The notes under the pieces are model-generated. The model saw only the letters and a program-made list of their open reading frames with translations, ran no database searches and was not told where the DNA came from. This document shows positions 17,855 through 26,316 of a stretch of DNA of 64,000 bases, in pieces. The first letter of the stretch is position 1. Every line of letters begins with the position of its first letter. The stretch covers positions 558,001-622,000 of the forward strand of contig NZ_FMZH01000002.1 in the NCBI RefSeq assembly GCF_900101435.1, written 5' to 3'. Source of the stretch: Pedobacter soli. GTDB taxonomy: Bacteria; Bacteroidota; Bacteroidia; Sphingobacteriales; Sphingobacteriaceae. The position numbers and the translations under genes are program-made.

Positions 17855-19213
17855 ATGAAGATGTTTACCAAGAAGAAGTTAATTACCGGTTTTACTTTTG
17901 TTGCTGCGCTCGGTTTTGTCAATATTGTCAATGCCCAACAAGTAATCACCATCCAGCAAGCTGTTGAAAATACCTTAAAAAATAACCTGACAATTAAACA
18001 AGCTCAATTCAGCGCTGCTATTTCTGAGGAAAATTTAACACAATCAAAATATTCAGTTTATCCAAATTTAAACGCCAGTGTAAATCCGAATTTAACATTT
18101 GGACGTGGTTTGGATCAAACAACTTTCCAGGTTACCAATCAAACATCATTATATACCAGTGGTAACTTAAGTACAAATGTTGATGTATTTCAGGGTTTCA
18201 CGAAAATAAACCAGATCAGACAGAACAAAATTCTTTTGGATGCCGATAAAAGCAACATAGAAAAGGTTAAAAATGATTTGATTTTAAATGTTGTTAATGC
18301 CTACCTACAGGTGTTGTATAATACCGATCTGGAACGTGCTTCTAAAGAACAATTGGATATTGCCAGAAAAACCCTGGCCCGCGAAAATGCTTTGCTTGAT
18401 GCAGGTAATAAAACATTGGCCGATGTTTCTCAGGCTAAATCTCAGGCTGCTACTGCAGAACTTAACCTAACAAATGCCCAAAATGCACTTGCTATTTCCT
18501 ACCTAACCTTAGGGCAGTTAATGGAAATGCAACCCAGTCAAAAATTTGTGGTGCAAGCGCCTTTAATTGATAATATTAAAGCAGCTTCGAATGCCGTGAG
18601 TGCAGAAGAAATTTACAATAATGCATTAAATATTTTTCCGGATATTAAGCTGGCTAATTTAAGATCGCTAGCCGCAAAACAGGGCATTGCCGTAGCAAAA
18701 GGTGCATATTCACCTTCGTTAAGCCTGGGTGCCGGATTAAATACTTCATATTCTTATCAGTTTAACTACAACGGATTAACACCTCAGGCCTCATTTGCAG
18801 ACCAGATTAATCAAAGATTAGGACAAAGTATAGGCATGAGTTTGCAGATTCCAATTTTCAATGGCTTTTCTGCCCGTACAAGTGTGAGAAAGGCAAAAAT
18901 AAATTACCAGAATACCTTAGTTCAGGAACAATTGGCCAAGAACAACCTCAATAAAGTTATTTTTCAGGCCACGACAGATTTAAAAGCTGCCGAAAGCCGA
19001 TATACTTCTACACAAAATGCTTTTAATGCGCAAAAAGATGCCTTTTATGTAGTTGAACAACGTTACAACGTAGGTTTGGTAAACTCATTGGATTATAGTA
19101 CAGCGCAAACCAACAGAAATAAAGCTGAGATCGATTTTATACAAGCTAAATACGATCTTATCTTTAGAGCTAAGGTTATTGACTATTACTTAGGTAAACA
19201 AATTACTTTTTAA
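17855..19213 (+). CDS. TolC-family outer membrane efflux protein
   Basis: 452 aa from the ATG at 17855, chosen because it begins a clear signal peptide (KMFTKKKLITGFTFVAALGF, cleaved near NAQQ) and lies just after a promoter; a start at 17801 would precede the promoter. The protein has the two-fold repeated, Ala/Asn/Gln-rich coiled-coil pattern of TolC: ITIQQAVENTLKNNLTIKQA, IEKVKNDLILNVVNAYLQVL, LARENALLDAGNKTLADVSQ and a second half with LNKVIFQATTDLKAAESRY and VVEQRYNVGLVNSLDYSTAQ. It forms the outer-membrane and periplasmic channel of tripartite export systems. The adaptor gene follows 84 bp downstream. Confidence 0.92.
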   Translation: MKMFTKKKLITGFTFVAALGFVNIVNAQQVITIQQAVENTLKNNLTIKQAQFSAAISEENLTQSKYSVYPNLNASVNPNLTFGRGLDQTTFQVTNQTSLYTSGNLSTNVDVFQGFTKINQIRQNKILLDADKSNIEKVKNDLILNVVNAYLQVLYNTDLERASKEQLDIARKTLARENALLDAGNKTLADVSQAKSQAATAELNLTNAQNALAISYLTLGQLMEMQPSQKFVVQAPLIDNIKAASNAVSAEEIYNNALNIFPDIKLANLRSLAAKQGIAVAKGAYSPSLSLGAGLNTSYSYQFNYNGLTPQASFADQINQRLGQSIGMSLQIPIFNGFSARTSVRKAKINYQNTLVQEQLAKNNLNKVIFQATTDLKAAESRYTSTQNAFNAQKDAFYVVEQRYNVGLVNSLDYSTAQTNRNKAEIDFIQAKYDLIFRAKVIDYYLGKQITF

Positions 19214-19297
19214 GATTAAAGCAAAAGGTAACATTAAAACCTTCCAACTTTAAAACATTACAACTTTAATAAACAAACGAAATACAATACATAAATT

Positions 19298-20638
19298 ATG
19301 AAACTGAAGCATATTATTATTACCGTAGTTGCGATTATAGCGCTCCTGGTTATACTAAAACTCGCTGGTGTAATTGGTGGCGATAAAACTGAAAAGGTAA
19401 CTACAGAAAAAGCATCAGATAAAACTGTTGTTGAAACAGTTACGGCCAGTGGTAAAATCCAGCCGGAAACCGAAGTTAAATTAAGTTCGGAGGTATCGGG
19501 CGAGGTAGTAGAACTTAAAGTAAAAGAAGGCGATATTGTTAAAGCAGGCCAGTTGTTATGTAAAGTACGTCCGGATGTATTGCAATCAGGTTACGAAAGA
19601 ACCGTGGCTACTTTTAATGCACAGAAAGCCAGTGTAGCTGCGGCACAACAGCAACTTGCCCAGAATCAGGCTAACTTTGTAAATGCTGAGGCAACTTACA
19701 AACGTAATGTCGAGCTTTTCAATAAAAAAGTAATTTCGGCTTCAGAGTTCGATTCGGCTAAAGCCGCATTTTTAACAGCTAAAGCAAATTTAGCAAGTGC
19801 AAAAGAAAATGTAACCGGTGCTAAATTTACTTTAGAACAAACGGGAGCAAATGTAAAAGAAGCAGGTGCTAACTTAGCTAAAACCACTATTTATGCACCA
19901 GTTGATGGTGTGGTTTCTAAATTATCAATCGAGTTGGGCGACCGTATTTTAGGAACTTCGCAGATGGCAGGTACCGAGATTATGCGTATTTCGAACCTTT
20001 CATCAATGGAAGTTAACGTTGATGTAAACGAGAACGATATTACCCGTGTTAAAGTTGGCGATAAAGCTTCAATCGAAGTGGATGCATTTTCAGATAAAAA
20101 ATTCAGAGGTGTGGTTACCGAAATTGCAAGTTCATCAACAGCTGTTGGAACTACAACATCTACATCGGTAGATCAGGTAACCAATTTCTCGGTAAAAATC
20201 AGGATCAGTGAAGAAATGGAGGGCAAGCAGCAATCTATTTTCCGTCCGGGTATGTCGGCAACTGTAGATATTGAAAGCGAATCGTTAACCGGATTGGCCA
20301 TTCCGATCCAGGCGGTATTTACCGATAATGCAAAATCGGGTAGCGATAATAATAACCAGGGCAATCAGGAAAATACCGATAAGCAAAAATCGAAACTAAC
20401 CGATAAAAAGGTTAAGCAATATGTGTATGCTTATGATGCTAAAAGCAAAAAGGTTAAAAAAACAGAGGTTACTACAGGTATTCAGAACGATCAGTTTATC
20501 ATTGTAAAATCGGGTGTTAAAGCTGGGGCCGAAATTGTAACCGGTCCGTATTCTGCCATTCAGAACAAATTGAAAGACGGTATGGTTGTAGAAAAAACAT
20601 CTAAAGACCAATTGTTTAGCAAAGACGCGAAGAAGTAA
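19298..20638 (+). CDS. Periplasmic adaptor (HlyD/MacA-like) of an efflux system
   Basis: 446 aa. One N-terminal membrane anchor (HIIITVVAIIALLVILKLAG) is followed by the usual adaptor order: a biotinyl-lipoyl half (VTASGKIQPETEVKLSSEVS, VKEGDIVKAGQLLCKV), a long alpha-helical hairpin (~100-185, Ala/Gln/Asn rich), the second lipoyl half (TTIYAPVDGVVSKLSIELGD), then beta-barrel and membrane-proximal domains. A Ser/Asn/Gln/Lys-rich loop at ~345-370 is an insertion of low complexity. MacA-type adaptors normally work with a MacB ABC transporter and TolC. Here the next gene is gpsA and no inner-membrane pump is present in the window, so the partner must be encoded elsewhere. Confidence 0.88.
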   Translation: MKLKHIIITVVAIIALLVILKLAGVIGGDKTEKVTTEKASDKTVVETVTASGKIQPETEVKLSSEVSGEVVELKVKEGDIVKAGQLLCKVRPDVLQSGYERTVATFNAQKASVAAAQQQLAQNQANFVNAEATYKRNVELFNKKVISASEFDSAKAAFLTAKANLASAKENVTGAKFTLEQTGANVKEAGANLAKTTIYAPVDGVVSKLSIELGDRILGTSQMAGTEIMRISNLSSMEVNVDVNENDITRVKVGDKASIEVDAFSDKKFRGVVTEIASSSTAVGTTTSTSVDQVTNFSVKIRISEEMEGKQQSIFRPGMSATVDIESESLTGLAIPIQAVFTDNAKSGSDNNNQGNQENTDKQKSKLTDKKVKQYVYAYDAKSKKVKKTEVTTGIQNDQFIIVKSGVKAGAEIVTGPYSAIQNKLKDGMVVEKTSKDQLFSKDAKK

Positions 20639-20670
20639 GGTATATTTAACCATAATAAATAATTAAATTG

Positions 20671-20706
20671 TCCCGGTTTAAAACATTAAACCGGGATTTT
20701 TATTTT
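20671..20706 (+). terminator. Terminator hairpin just before gpsA
   Basis: TCCCGGTTTA / TAAACCGGGA stem with a 6-base loop, then TTTTTATTTT. It ends the TolC/adaptor unit, but the gpsA ATG lies only 7 bp after it, leaving no room for a promoter between. Confidence 0.85.
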
Positions 20707-20712
20707 ATAATC

Positions 20713-21711
20713 ATGGTACCTAAAATAGCAATGATAGGGGGCGGGAGCTGGGCTACTGCCATCGTAAAAATGCTTGCAGATAATTTATCTGAGAAAGAGA
20801 TTTTTTGGTGGATGCGTAATGAAACAGCGATTGAGCACATTAAAAAATTTAAGCACAATCCGCATTACCTCAGTTCTGTTGAGTTAAAGCTCAACCAGGA
20901 TAATATCTCATCAGATATCAATTCGATTATAAAATCGGCCGATTTTGTTATTTTAAATGTTCCTGCAGCCTTTTTAAAAGAAACACTCTCGGTTATAACG
21001 CCCGAAGATTTAAAGGGCAAGAAAATAGTATCGGCCATTAAAGGGATTGTACCTGAAGATAACCTGATTATTGGCGAATTTTTGCACCAGAATTACCATA
21101 TTCCGTATCACGATATTTTGGTAGTGAGCGGCCCATGCCATGCCGAAGAAGTAGCCCTGGAGAAATTATCTTACCTTACCATAGCCTGCACAGATATTGT
21201 GAAAGCGGCGGCATTTGCCTCTATTTTAAATACCCGTTACATTAAAACCAACGTTTCTGATGATATTTTCGGTACCGAATATGCTGCGGTTTTAAAAAAT
21301 ATTTATGCAGTAGCTAGTGGCATTTGCCATGGTTTGGGTTATGGCGATAATTTTCAGGCAGTGCTCATTAGCAATGCCATACGCGAAATTAAGCGCTTTG
21401 TAGATGTTGTGCATCCCATTGACCGCGATATTAAAGAATCGGCTTACCTGGGCGATTTATTGGTAACTGCTTACTCGCAATTTAGCCGCAACCGAACCTT
21501 TGGTAATATGGTGGGTAAAGGGTACACCGTAAAATCGGCACAGTTAGAAATGAATATGGTGGCCGAAGGTTACTATGCTGCAAAATGCATGCATATCAAA
21601 AACCAGGAGTATAATGTTGATATGCCTATCTGTAAGGCGGTTCACAGCATCATTTACGAAAAACGTTCGCCGCAGATAGAGATGAAACTACTGGCCGAAA
21701 GGTTGAACTAA
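20713..21711 (+). CDS. gpsA: Glycerol-3-phosphate dehydrogenase [NAD(P)+]
   Basis: 332 aa from the ATG at 20713. A longer frame would start inside the terminator stem, so the ATG directly before VPKIAMIGGGSWATAIVKML is preferred. The enzyme makes sn-glycerol 3-phosphate from dihydroxyacetone phosphate for phospholipid synthesis in the cytoplasm. Visible features: the GGGSWATA dinucleotide-binding loop, VSAIKGI, VSGPCHAEEV, and the catalytic Lys region TEYAAVLKNIYAVASGICHGLGYGDN. The C-terminal domain ends IYEKRSPQIEMKLLAERL. The hairpin directly upstream is odd for a housekeeping gene (see findings). Confidence 0.93.
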   Translation: MVPKIAMIGGGSWATAIVKMLADNLSEKEIFWWMRNETAIEHIKKFKHNPHYLSSVELKLNQDNISSDINSIIKSADFVILNVPAAFLKETLSVITPEDLKGKKIVSAIKGIVPEDNLIIGEFLHQNYHIPYHDILVVSGPCHAEEVALEKLSYLTIACTDIVKAAAFASILNTRYIKTNVSDDIFGTEYAAVLKNIYAVASGICHGLGYGDNFQAVLISNAIREIKRFVDVVHPIDRDIKESAYLGDLLVTAYSQFSRNRTFGNMVGKGYTVKSAQLEMNMVAEGYYAAKCMHIKNQEYNVDMPICKAVHSIIYEKRSPQIEMKLLAERLN

Positions 21712-22384
21712 GCAGCCTTTACCTGCACTTTATAATGTGCTTAGCCCTGGGCGCAGCGGCATCCCCGAAGCGCAGCTATCGTGTAGATACAGCTTTTGCA
21801 AATCCCGCTACACTATACGTCATTGCCAGCTTGACTGGCTATCTTAATGCAGTAAAAAGGCTAGTGAACATAAAGTTGTAAAGCAGGTTTTGTGCTTATC
21901 GGTTACTGCAGTCCTTCTTTTCGCTATTATCTTTTTGTGAGGGCTTAGTTGAAACATTTTGGTTAGTGCACCAAAAAGGATAACCGCTGCAATAAGGTTT
22001 ATTTAACAAAAGGCAGTTTAAGAAACCAGGCAGCGCTTTGCAAATTGCTGGTACATCCTGAACTTTGTGCTTTGCAACAACTGTGTTTTTAGCCCCCTGC
22101 CCGTTGCAGGCGGGTGGGCGCAGCGGCATCCCTGAAACGCAGCGAAAGGATATAGCGGAGCACAGGAACAGGCTTTAATATTTGGTGCTGCACTTGCGCT
22201 TCAAAAAAGAATAAGAATTACTTGTAAATCAGTTTTGTGGCCTTTAAGCACGCCAAACATCCTTATTAAATTACACGTGGCTGCTTAAAAAAATATATTT
22301 TAAACTTTATTTATATCTATGTAACAGAAATAAAACAAATGTTACCATCAGCTGTTATCAGTTTAAATAAAAAATATAGCTGTC
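21712..22384. other. 673-bp gene-free spacer with degenerate dispersed repeats
   Basis: No convincing gene. Two diverged copies of the same word group, GCGCAGCGGCATCCC-GAA-CGCAGC, lie at 21750-21776 and 22117-22143; the second is preceded by CCTGCCCGTTGCAGG, a partial palindrome. I associate these words with interspersed repeats in Bacteroidota, from memory. The last ~80 bp before 22385 are very AT-rich and probably hold the promoter of the next gene, but no clear TAnnTTTG is seen. Confidence 0.6.
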
Positions 22385-22729
22385 ATGAAAAAGAAATTAG
22401 TAATGGGTTTATTAACAATGGCCTTAATTGGCGGTGTAACCCTTAGCGTTAACGCACAAGAAAAGAAAAAAACTGAGGTTGGTAAAGCATTAGATCATAC
22501 CGGTAAAGCCATAAGTAAAGGGGCTAAATCTGTTGGTAATAAAACCGCCGAAGTAGCCGTAAAAGGCAGCTCTAAAGTAGCCGATAAAACCTGGAAAGGT
22601 AAAATGGCACCAGACGGTTCTGATGTTTATATTAACGGAAAGAACGAAAAATATTATGTAAATGCTAAAGGGGCTAAGATCTGGTTAAAACCAAGCCAGA
22701 TTAAAGACAGGCCAGCGTCTAAAAATTAG
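22385..22729 (+). CDS. Small secreted lysine-rich protein, family not recognised
   Basis: 114 aa with a clear signal peptide (MKKKLVMGLLTMALIGGV, cleavage near VNAQEKKK). Residues ~28-75 are Lys/Ala/Gly/Val-rich with a loose 11-residue periodicity (ALDHTGKAISKGAKSVGNKT, then AEVAVKGSSKVADKTWKGK), reminiscent of LEA-like or other amphipathic low-complexity proteins. The C-terminal ~40 residues are more ordered (APDGSDVYINGKNEKYYVNA, KIWLKPSQIKDRP). It should be periplasmic. I cannot assign a function; a stress or envelope role is only a guess. Confidence 0.75.
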   Translation: MKKKLVMGLLTMALIGGVTLSVNAQEKKKTEVGKALDHTGKAISKGAKSVGNKTAEVAVKGSSKVADKTWKGKMAPDGSDVYINGKNEKYYVNAKGAKIWLKPSQIKDRPASKN

Positions 22730-22735
22730 ACTATT

Positions 22736-22830
22736 CGTCATTGCGAGGAGGCTTTTTCAGCCGACGAAGCAATCTCTATGAGGATTCGCTGATATAAAAG
22801 ATTGCTTCGTCGTTCCTCCTCGCAATGACG
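22736..22830. repeat. 95-bp palindromic dispersed element, copy 1
   Basis: The ends are inverted: CGTCATTGCGAGGAGG at the left and CCTCCTCGCAATGACG at the right. Inner arms GACGAAGCAATCT / AGATTGCTTCGTC are also inverted. The left arm carries an extra CTTTTTCAGCC and the right arm a GTT spacer. It has no coding capacity and lies 7 bp after a stop codon. A second copy in the opposite orientation is at 63070-63185. Confidence 0.9.
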
Positions 22831-22972
22831 ATACTATAAGTGTATTGGTTAATGGTGCATAGAGCGAGCATTTCGCCATCCTCAATATGGCAAACTTCTA
22901 AAGGAAAATAAGGCTTGTGATAAATCCTGCTTTTATTATAAGGAGTTGAATCAACACAATAGCCCTGAAACT

Positions 22973-23004
22973 AAAAATCCCGAAAGCAAGCCTTCGGGAT
23001 TTTT
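22973..23004. terminator. Bidirectional terminator between the small protein gene and rimO
   Basis: AAAAATCCCGAA / TTCGGGATTTTT, a perfect 12-bp stem with T-runs on both strands. It lies 17 bp past the rimO stop. Confidence 0.85.
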
Positions 23005-23020
23005 AAACAGTTATATTTTA

Positions 23021-24352
23021 TTAAACAATTGTGCCGTACAAATCGAAATCTTCTGCTCTGTCAACCTTAACATTCACAAAGCTTCCGTTGGCAGCATATC
23101 CTGTAGCCGCATCAATTAATACTTCATTATCTACCTCAGGCGAATCGAATTCGGTTCTGCCTACAAAGAAATCGCCTTCTTTTTTATCAATCAGTACTTT
23201 AAAGGTCTTGCCTACTTTTTCCTGATTAATATCAAATGAAATACCTTGCTGTATTTCCATAATATCATCTACGCGTTGCTGTTTTACTTCTTCAGGAACA
23301 TCATCAACCAGTGTATGGGCATGTGTTTTTTCTTCGTGCGAGTAGGTAAAGCATCCCAGGCGATCAAATTTGGTTTCGGCAACCCATTCTTTCATCTCTT
23401 CAAAATCGCGTTCTGTTTCGCCCGGATAACCGCATATTAAAGTGGTACGCATGGCAATATTAGGTACCTTATCTCTAATCTGGTTAACCAGATCGATGGT
23501 TTTCTGTTTGGTGGTACCACGACGCATTGATTTTAGCATATTATCGGTAATGTGCTGCAATGGCATATCCAGGTATTTGCAGATGTTATCGCGCTCGTTC
23601 ATGGCATCTAAAATTTCCATTGGGAAACCAGAAGGGTAGGCGTATTGCAGGCGGATCCATTCAATACCCGGTACATCTGATAAGCGGCGCATCAATTCAT
23701 CCAGTTTACGTACACCGTAAAGATCCAAACCGTAGTAGGTAAGGTCCTGCGCAATCAGGATCAGCTCTTTGGTGCCATTTTTAGCCAGTATTTTGGCTTC
23801 GTTGACCAATTCTTCCATCGGCTTGCTCATATGCTTACCGCGCATTAGCGGAATGGCACAGAAAGAACATGGACGGTTACAGCCTTCGGCAATTTTAAAA
23901 TAAGCAAAGTGAGATGGGGTAGTGAGTAAACGCTCGCCAATCAGCTCATGTTTGTAATTTGCACCCAGCTCGTGCAAGATGTTTTGTAAATCGTTGGTGC
24001 CAAAAAAGGCATCAACGTTGGTAATTTCCGATTCCAGTTCGGGTTTATAACGTTCAGAAAGGCAACCGGTAACCACAACCTTACCAATTTTACCAGCTTC
24101 TTTCAGCTCGCTAAATTGGAGGATGGTATCAATTGATTCTTGTTTGGCGTTATCGATAAAACCGCAGGTATTAATTACTACGATATCATCTTTACCCATT
24201 TTGTCTGATTCGTGGGTAACATTTAGGTTGTTGCCGCGCAACTGACCCATTAATACTTCAGAATCGTATATGTTTTTAGAGCAACCTAAAGTTATCACAT
24301 TGATTTTAGGTTGTTTAATTGCTGTTTTACTGCGTACTACTTTAGTATTCAT
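23021..24352 (-). CDS. rimO: Ribosomal protein S12 methylthiotransferase
   Basis: 443 aa. RimO adds a methylthio group to an aspartate of ribosomal protein S12, using two [4Fe-4S] clusters and S-adenosylmethionine. The N-terminal UPF0004 domain shows VITLGCSKNIYDSEVLMG, VINTCGFIDNAKQESID and VTGCLSERY, whose three Cys bind one cluster. The radical SAM domain has CNRPCSFCAIPLMRG (CxxxCxxC) near residue 160. The C-terminal TRAM domain lies around 375-443. It is the last gene of the rpmB-rpmG-DUF4295-ftsY-rimO order known from Bacteroidota, though separated here from ftsY by a repeat. Confidence 0.96.
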   Translation of the reverse strand: MNTKVVRSKTAIKQPKINVITLGCSKNIYDSEVLMGQLRGNNLNVTHESDKMGKDDIVVINTCGFIDNAKQESIDTILQFSELKEAGKIGKVVVTGCLSERYKPELESEITNVDAFFGTNDLQNILHELGANYKHELIGERLLTTPSHFAYFKIAEGCNRPCSFCAIPLMRGKHMSKPMEELVNEAKILAKNGTKELILIAQDLTYYGLDLYGVRKLDELMRRLSDVPGIEWIRLQYAYPSGFPMEILDAMNERDNICKYLDMPLQHITDNMLKSMRRGTTKQKTIDLVNQIRDKVPNIAMRTTLICGYPGETERDFEEMKEWVAETKFDRLGCFTYSHEEKTHAHTLVDDVPEEVKQQRVDDIMEIQQGISFDINQEKVGKTFKVLIDKKEGDFFVGRTEFDSPEVDNEVLIDAATGYAANGSFVNVKVDRAEDFDLYGTIV

Positions 24353-24393
24353 CTTTTACACTTAATCTTTACTGTTATTAAAAGTAAGGAGAT

Positions 24394-24448
24394 CGTCACC
24401 CTAAATTATTTCTTAAACAAGAGATGCTGAAATAAATTCAGCATGACG
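24394..24448. repeat. Dispersed hairpin repeat between ftsY and rimO
   Basis: CGTCACCCT at the left and CAGCATGACG at the right are degenerate inverted ends, with an inner perfect hairpin TGCTGAA-ataaa-TTCAGCA. It is a familiar type of interspersed repeat in Bacteroidota (from memory) and may act as the ftsY 3' hairpin. Confidence 0.65.
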
Positions 24449-24461
24449 AATGGTTGATAGT

Positions 24462-25424
24462 TTACTTAAACAAACTATTCACAAACTCCTTTTTATCGAA
24501 GAGTTGCAAATCATTAATTTTTTCGCCTACACCAATATATTTAACCGGAATTTTAAACTGATCGGAAATACCGATTACTACACCACCTTTAGCTGTTCCG
24601 TCTAATTTGGTGATGGCTAAAGCATTTACATCAGTGGCTTCGGTAAACTGTTTACACTGCTCAAAGGCATTTTGGCCGGTTGAGGCATCCAGTACCAGTA
24701 AAATCTCGTGAGGTGCACCCGGAACTACCTTTTGCATTACCTGTTTAATCTTACCCAGCTCGTTCATCAAGCCGATTTTGTTGTGCAAACGACCTGCTGT
24801 ATCGATAATTACAACATCTTCGTTGTTGGCAACAGCCGATTGTAGTGTATCAAAAGCTACAGAAGCAGGATCTGAGCCCATGGCCTGCGCCACAACCCGA
24901 ACACCTACACGCTCGCCCCAAAGTTTAATCTGGTCAACTGCGGCAGCCCTGAAAGTATCAGCAGCACCTAAAACAACCTTTAAGCCCGATTCTTTAAGTT
25001 TATGGGCAAGCTTTCCAATAGTAGTGGTTTTACCAACACCATTTACGCCCACAACCATAATTACATAAGGCTTATGGTCGCCATATTCAAACTGGCGGAA
25101 ATCGTTGCTGTTATTCTCTGATAAGAGTAACTGGATCTCATCGCGAAGAATAAAATTCAGCTCCGAAGTATTCAGGTATTTATCGCGTGCAACGCGGTCT
25201 TCAATACGTTTAATGATTTTTAAGGTGGTACTAACACCTACATCAGAAGTAACCAGCACTTCTTCGAGGTTATCGAGTACTTCATCATCAACAGCAGATT
25301 TACCGGCAACAGCTTTGGTAATTTTACTAAAGAAACCGTCTTTTGTTTTCTCTAAACCTTTATCCAGTGCTTCCTGAGCTTCAGGTGCGGTTTCTTTCTT
25401 TTTGAAAAAGTCAAATAAGCCCAT
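24462..25424 (-). CDS. ftsY: Signal recognition particle receptor
   Basis: 320 aa. FtsY is the membrane-associated GTPase that receives ribosome-SRP complexes for co-translational insertion. After a short basic N-terminus (MGLFDFFKKK; the long acidic A domain of E. coli is missing, as is common outside Proteobacteria) come the N domain helices, then the G domain: GVNGVGKTTTIGKLA (P-loop), DTFRAAAVDQIKLWGER, DTAGRLHNK (G3), TKLDGTAKGG (G4) and KYIGVGEKINDLQLFD. The spacing to the DUF4295 gene upstream is 83 bp, and co-transcription with the ribosomal protein genes is likely. Confidence 0.96.
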   Translation of the reverse strand: MGLFDFFKKKETAPEAQEALDKGLEKTKDGFFSKITKAVAGKSAVDDEVLDNLEEVLVTSDVGVSTTLKIIKRIEDRVARDKYLNTSELNFILRDEIQLLLSENNSNDFRQFEYGDHKPYVIMVVGVNGVGKTTTIGKLAHKLKESGLKVVLGAADTFRAAAVDQIKLWGERVGVRVVAQAMGSDPASVAFDTLQSAVANNEDVVIIDTAGRLHNKIGLMNELGKIKQVMQKVVPGAPHEILLVLDASTGQNAFEQCKQFTEATDVNALAITKLDGTAKGGVVIGISDQFKIPVKYIGVGEKINDLQLFDKKEFVNSLFK

Positions 25425-25507
25425 ATCTAAATTTTATATAACAAAAAAAGCCCTCCCGGTTAAAACGGAACGGCCTGTAATATTTTCAATATTAAAAAAT
25501 ATTAACC

Positions 25508-25663
25508 TTATTTAGATGCAATAGCATCTTTTACGTGGTCGTTGTGTACGATAAGCTCTTTGAATGAGTAAGCACCAGTTTTAGGTGATTTTACCATTGT
25601 AATTACTTTCGAATATTCTTTACCTGTACCTGTTTTAAGGGTTGCAACTACTTTCTTTGCCAT
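25508..25663 (-). CDS. DUF4295 small protein
   Basis: 51 aa, read by hand: MAKKVVATLKTG at the start and KDAIASK at the end, with GKEYSKVITMVKSPKTGAYS in the middle. DUF4295 proteins of about 50 residues are found in Bacteroidota between rpmG and ftsY, exactly the position here. They are very basic and probably associate with the ribosome, but no function is proven. ATG at 25663, TAA at 25510-25508. Confidence 0.9.
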   Translation of the reverse strand: MAKKVVATLKTGTGKEYSKVITMVKSPKTGAYSFKELIVHNDHVKDAIASK

Positions 25664-25682
25664 GTTCTTATAATTTTAATTA

Positions 25683-25759
25683 TTAGATTTGAGATATCAG
25701 ACATTAGATTTAAGACTTGCAAAATGCTTTAGTCTTTAAGCTTTGGTCTTTTATCCTTA
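25683..25759. repeat. 7-bp-period tract between DUF4295 and rpmG
   Basis: Successive heptamers TTAGATT, TGAGATA, TCAGACA, TTAGATT, TAAGACT, TGCAAAA, TGCTTTA, GTCTTTA, AGCTTTG, GTCTTTT, ATCCTTA keep AGA or CTTT words in phase. It sits inside an otherwise conserved ribosomal protein operon. Confidence 0.65.
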
Positions 25760-25761
25760 AC

Positions 25762-25944
25762 CTATTTAATTTCTTTATGTACGGTTACTTTTCTCAATAC
25801 CGGGTTGAATTTTTTCAATTCTAAACGCTCAGTAGTGTTTTTACGGTTTTTGGTAGAAATATATCTAGACATACCTGGCATGCCACTTTCTTTGTGCTCA
25901 GTACATTCTAAAATAACCTGAACTCTGTTACCTTTTTTTGCCAT
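25762..25944 (-). CDS. rpmG: 50S ribosomal protein L33
   Basis: 60 aa. Motifs: [32 protein letters not shown] and [12 protein letters not shown], matching L33. Only one Cys is present (ECTEH), so it is the zinc-free form. It lies 44 bp downstream of rpmB on the minus strand. Confidence 0.97.
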   Translation of the reverse strand: MAKKGNRVQVILECTEHKESGMPGMSRYISTKNRKNTTERLELKKFNPVLRKVTVHKEIK

Positions 25945-25988
25945 TTTAATATTAGTTGTAAACTGTTAATCTCAACAGTTAATGTTTT

Positions 25989-26222
25989 TTACAAAAATCC
26001 TTTTTTTACGAAACGGTTGATTGCTTCGCTAATACCCACTTTATTGATGGTTTTAATCGCTGAAGTAGAAACTTTCAACGTAATCCAACGGTCTTCTTCA
26101 GGGATATAAAATTTCTGAAGTTTCAAATTAGGATAAAATTTGCGTTTGGTTTTAACGTTCGAGTGTGATACGTTATTACCTTTCATTGCCATTTTTCCTG
26201 TTAAATCACAAACTCTTGACAT
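25989..26222 (-). CDS. rpmB: 50S ribosomal protein L28
   Basis: 77 aa. [20 protein letters not shown] at the N-terminus, [14 protein letters not shown] and [18 protein letters not shown] are L28 signatures. It is the first gene of the minus-strand rpmB-rpmG-DUF4295-ftsY set. Confidence 0.97.
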   Translation of the reverse strand: MSRVCDLTGKMAMKGNNVSHSNVKTKRKFYPNLKLQKFYIPEEDRWITLKVSTSAIKTINKVGISEAINRFVKKGFL

Positions 26223-26316
26223 GACTTGTAAATATAGTTGTTAAATATCGTCGCTTAATTTTTTTAAGAGTGTGCAAATATCTGAATAATAATTGTAAAA
26301 GACAAGAGGGCGTGTG

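Noticed and set aside
19241..19269. Another 7-bp-period tract between the TolC and adaptor genes
   Set aside because: The repeated word CAACTTTAA recurs at 16 bp, not a multiple of 7. It looks similar by eye but does not fit the class.
20668..20712. Earlier start for gpsA
   Set aside because: It would begin inside the terminator stem, and the extra residues are not part of the family.
21896..22129. 77-codon minus-strand frame in the long spacer after gpsA
   Set aside because: It is built from the dispersed repeat words and has no conserved motif.
22736..22830. Insertion sequence
   Set aside because: The palindromic element has no coding capacity and no transposase nearby. Called a dispersed repeat instead.
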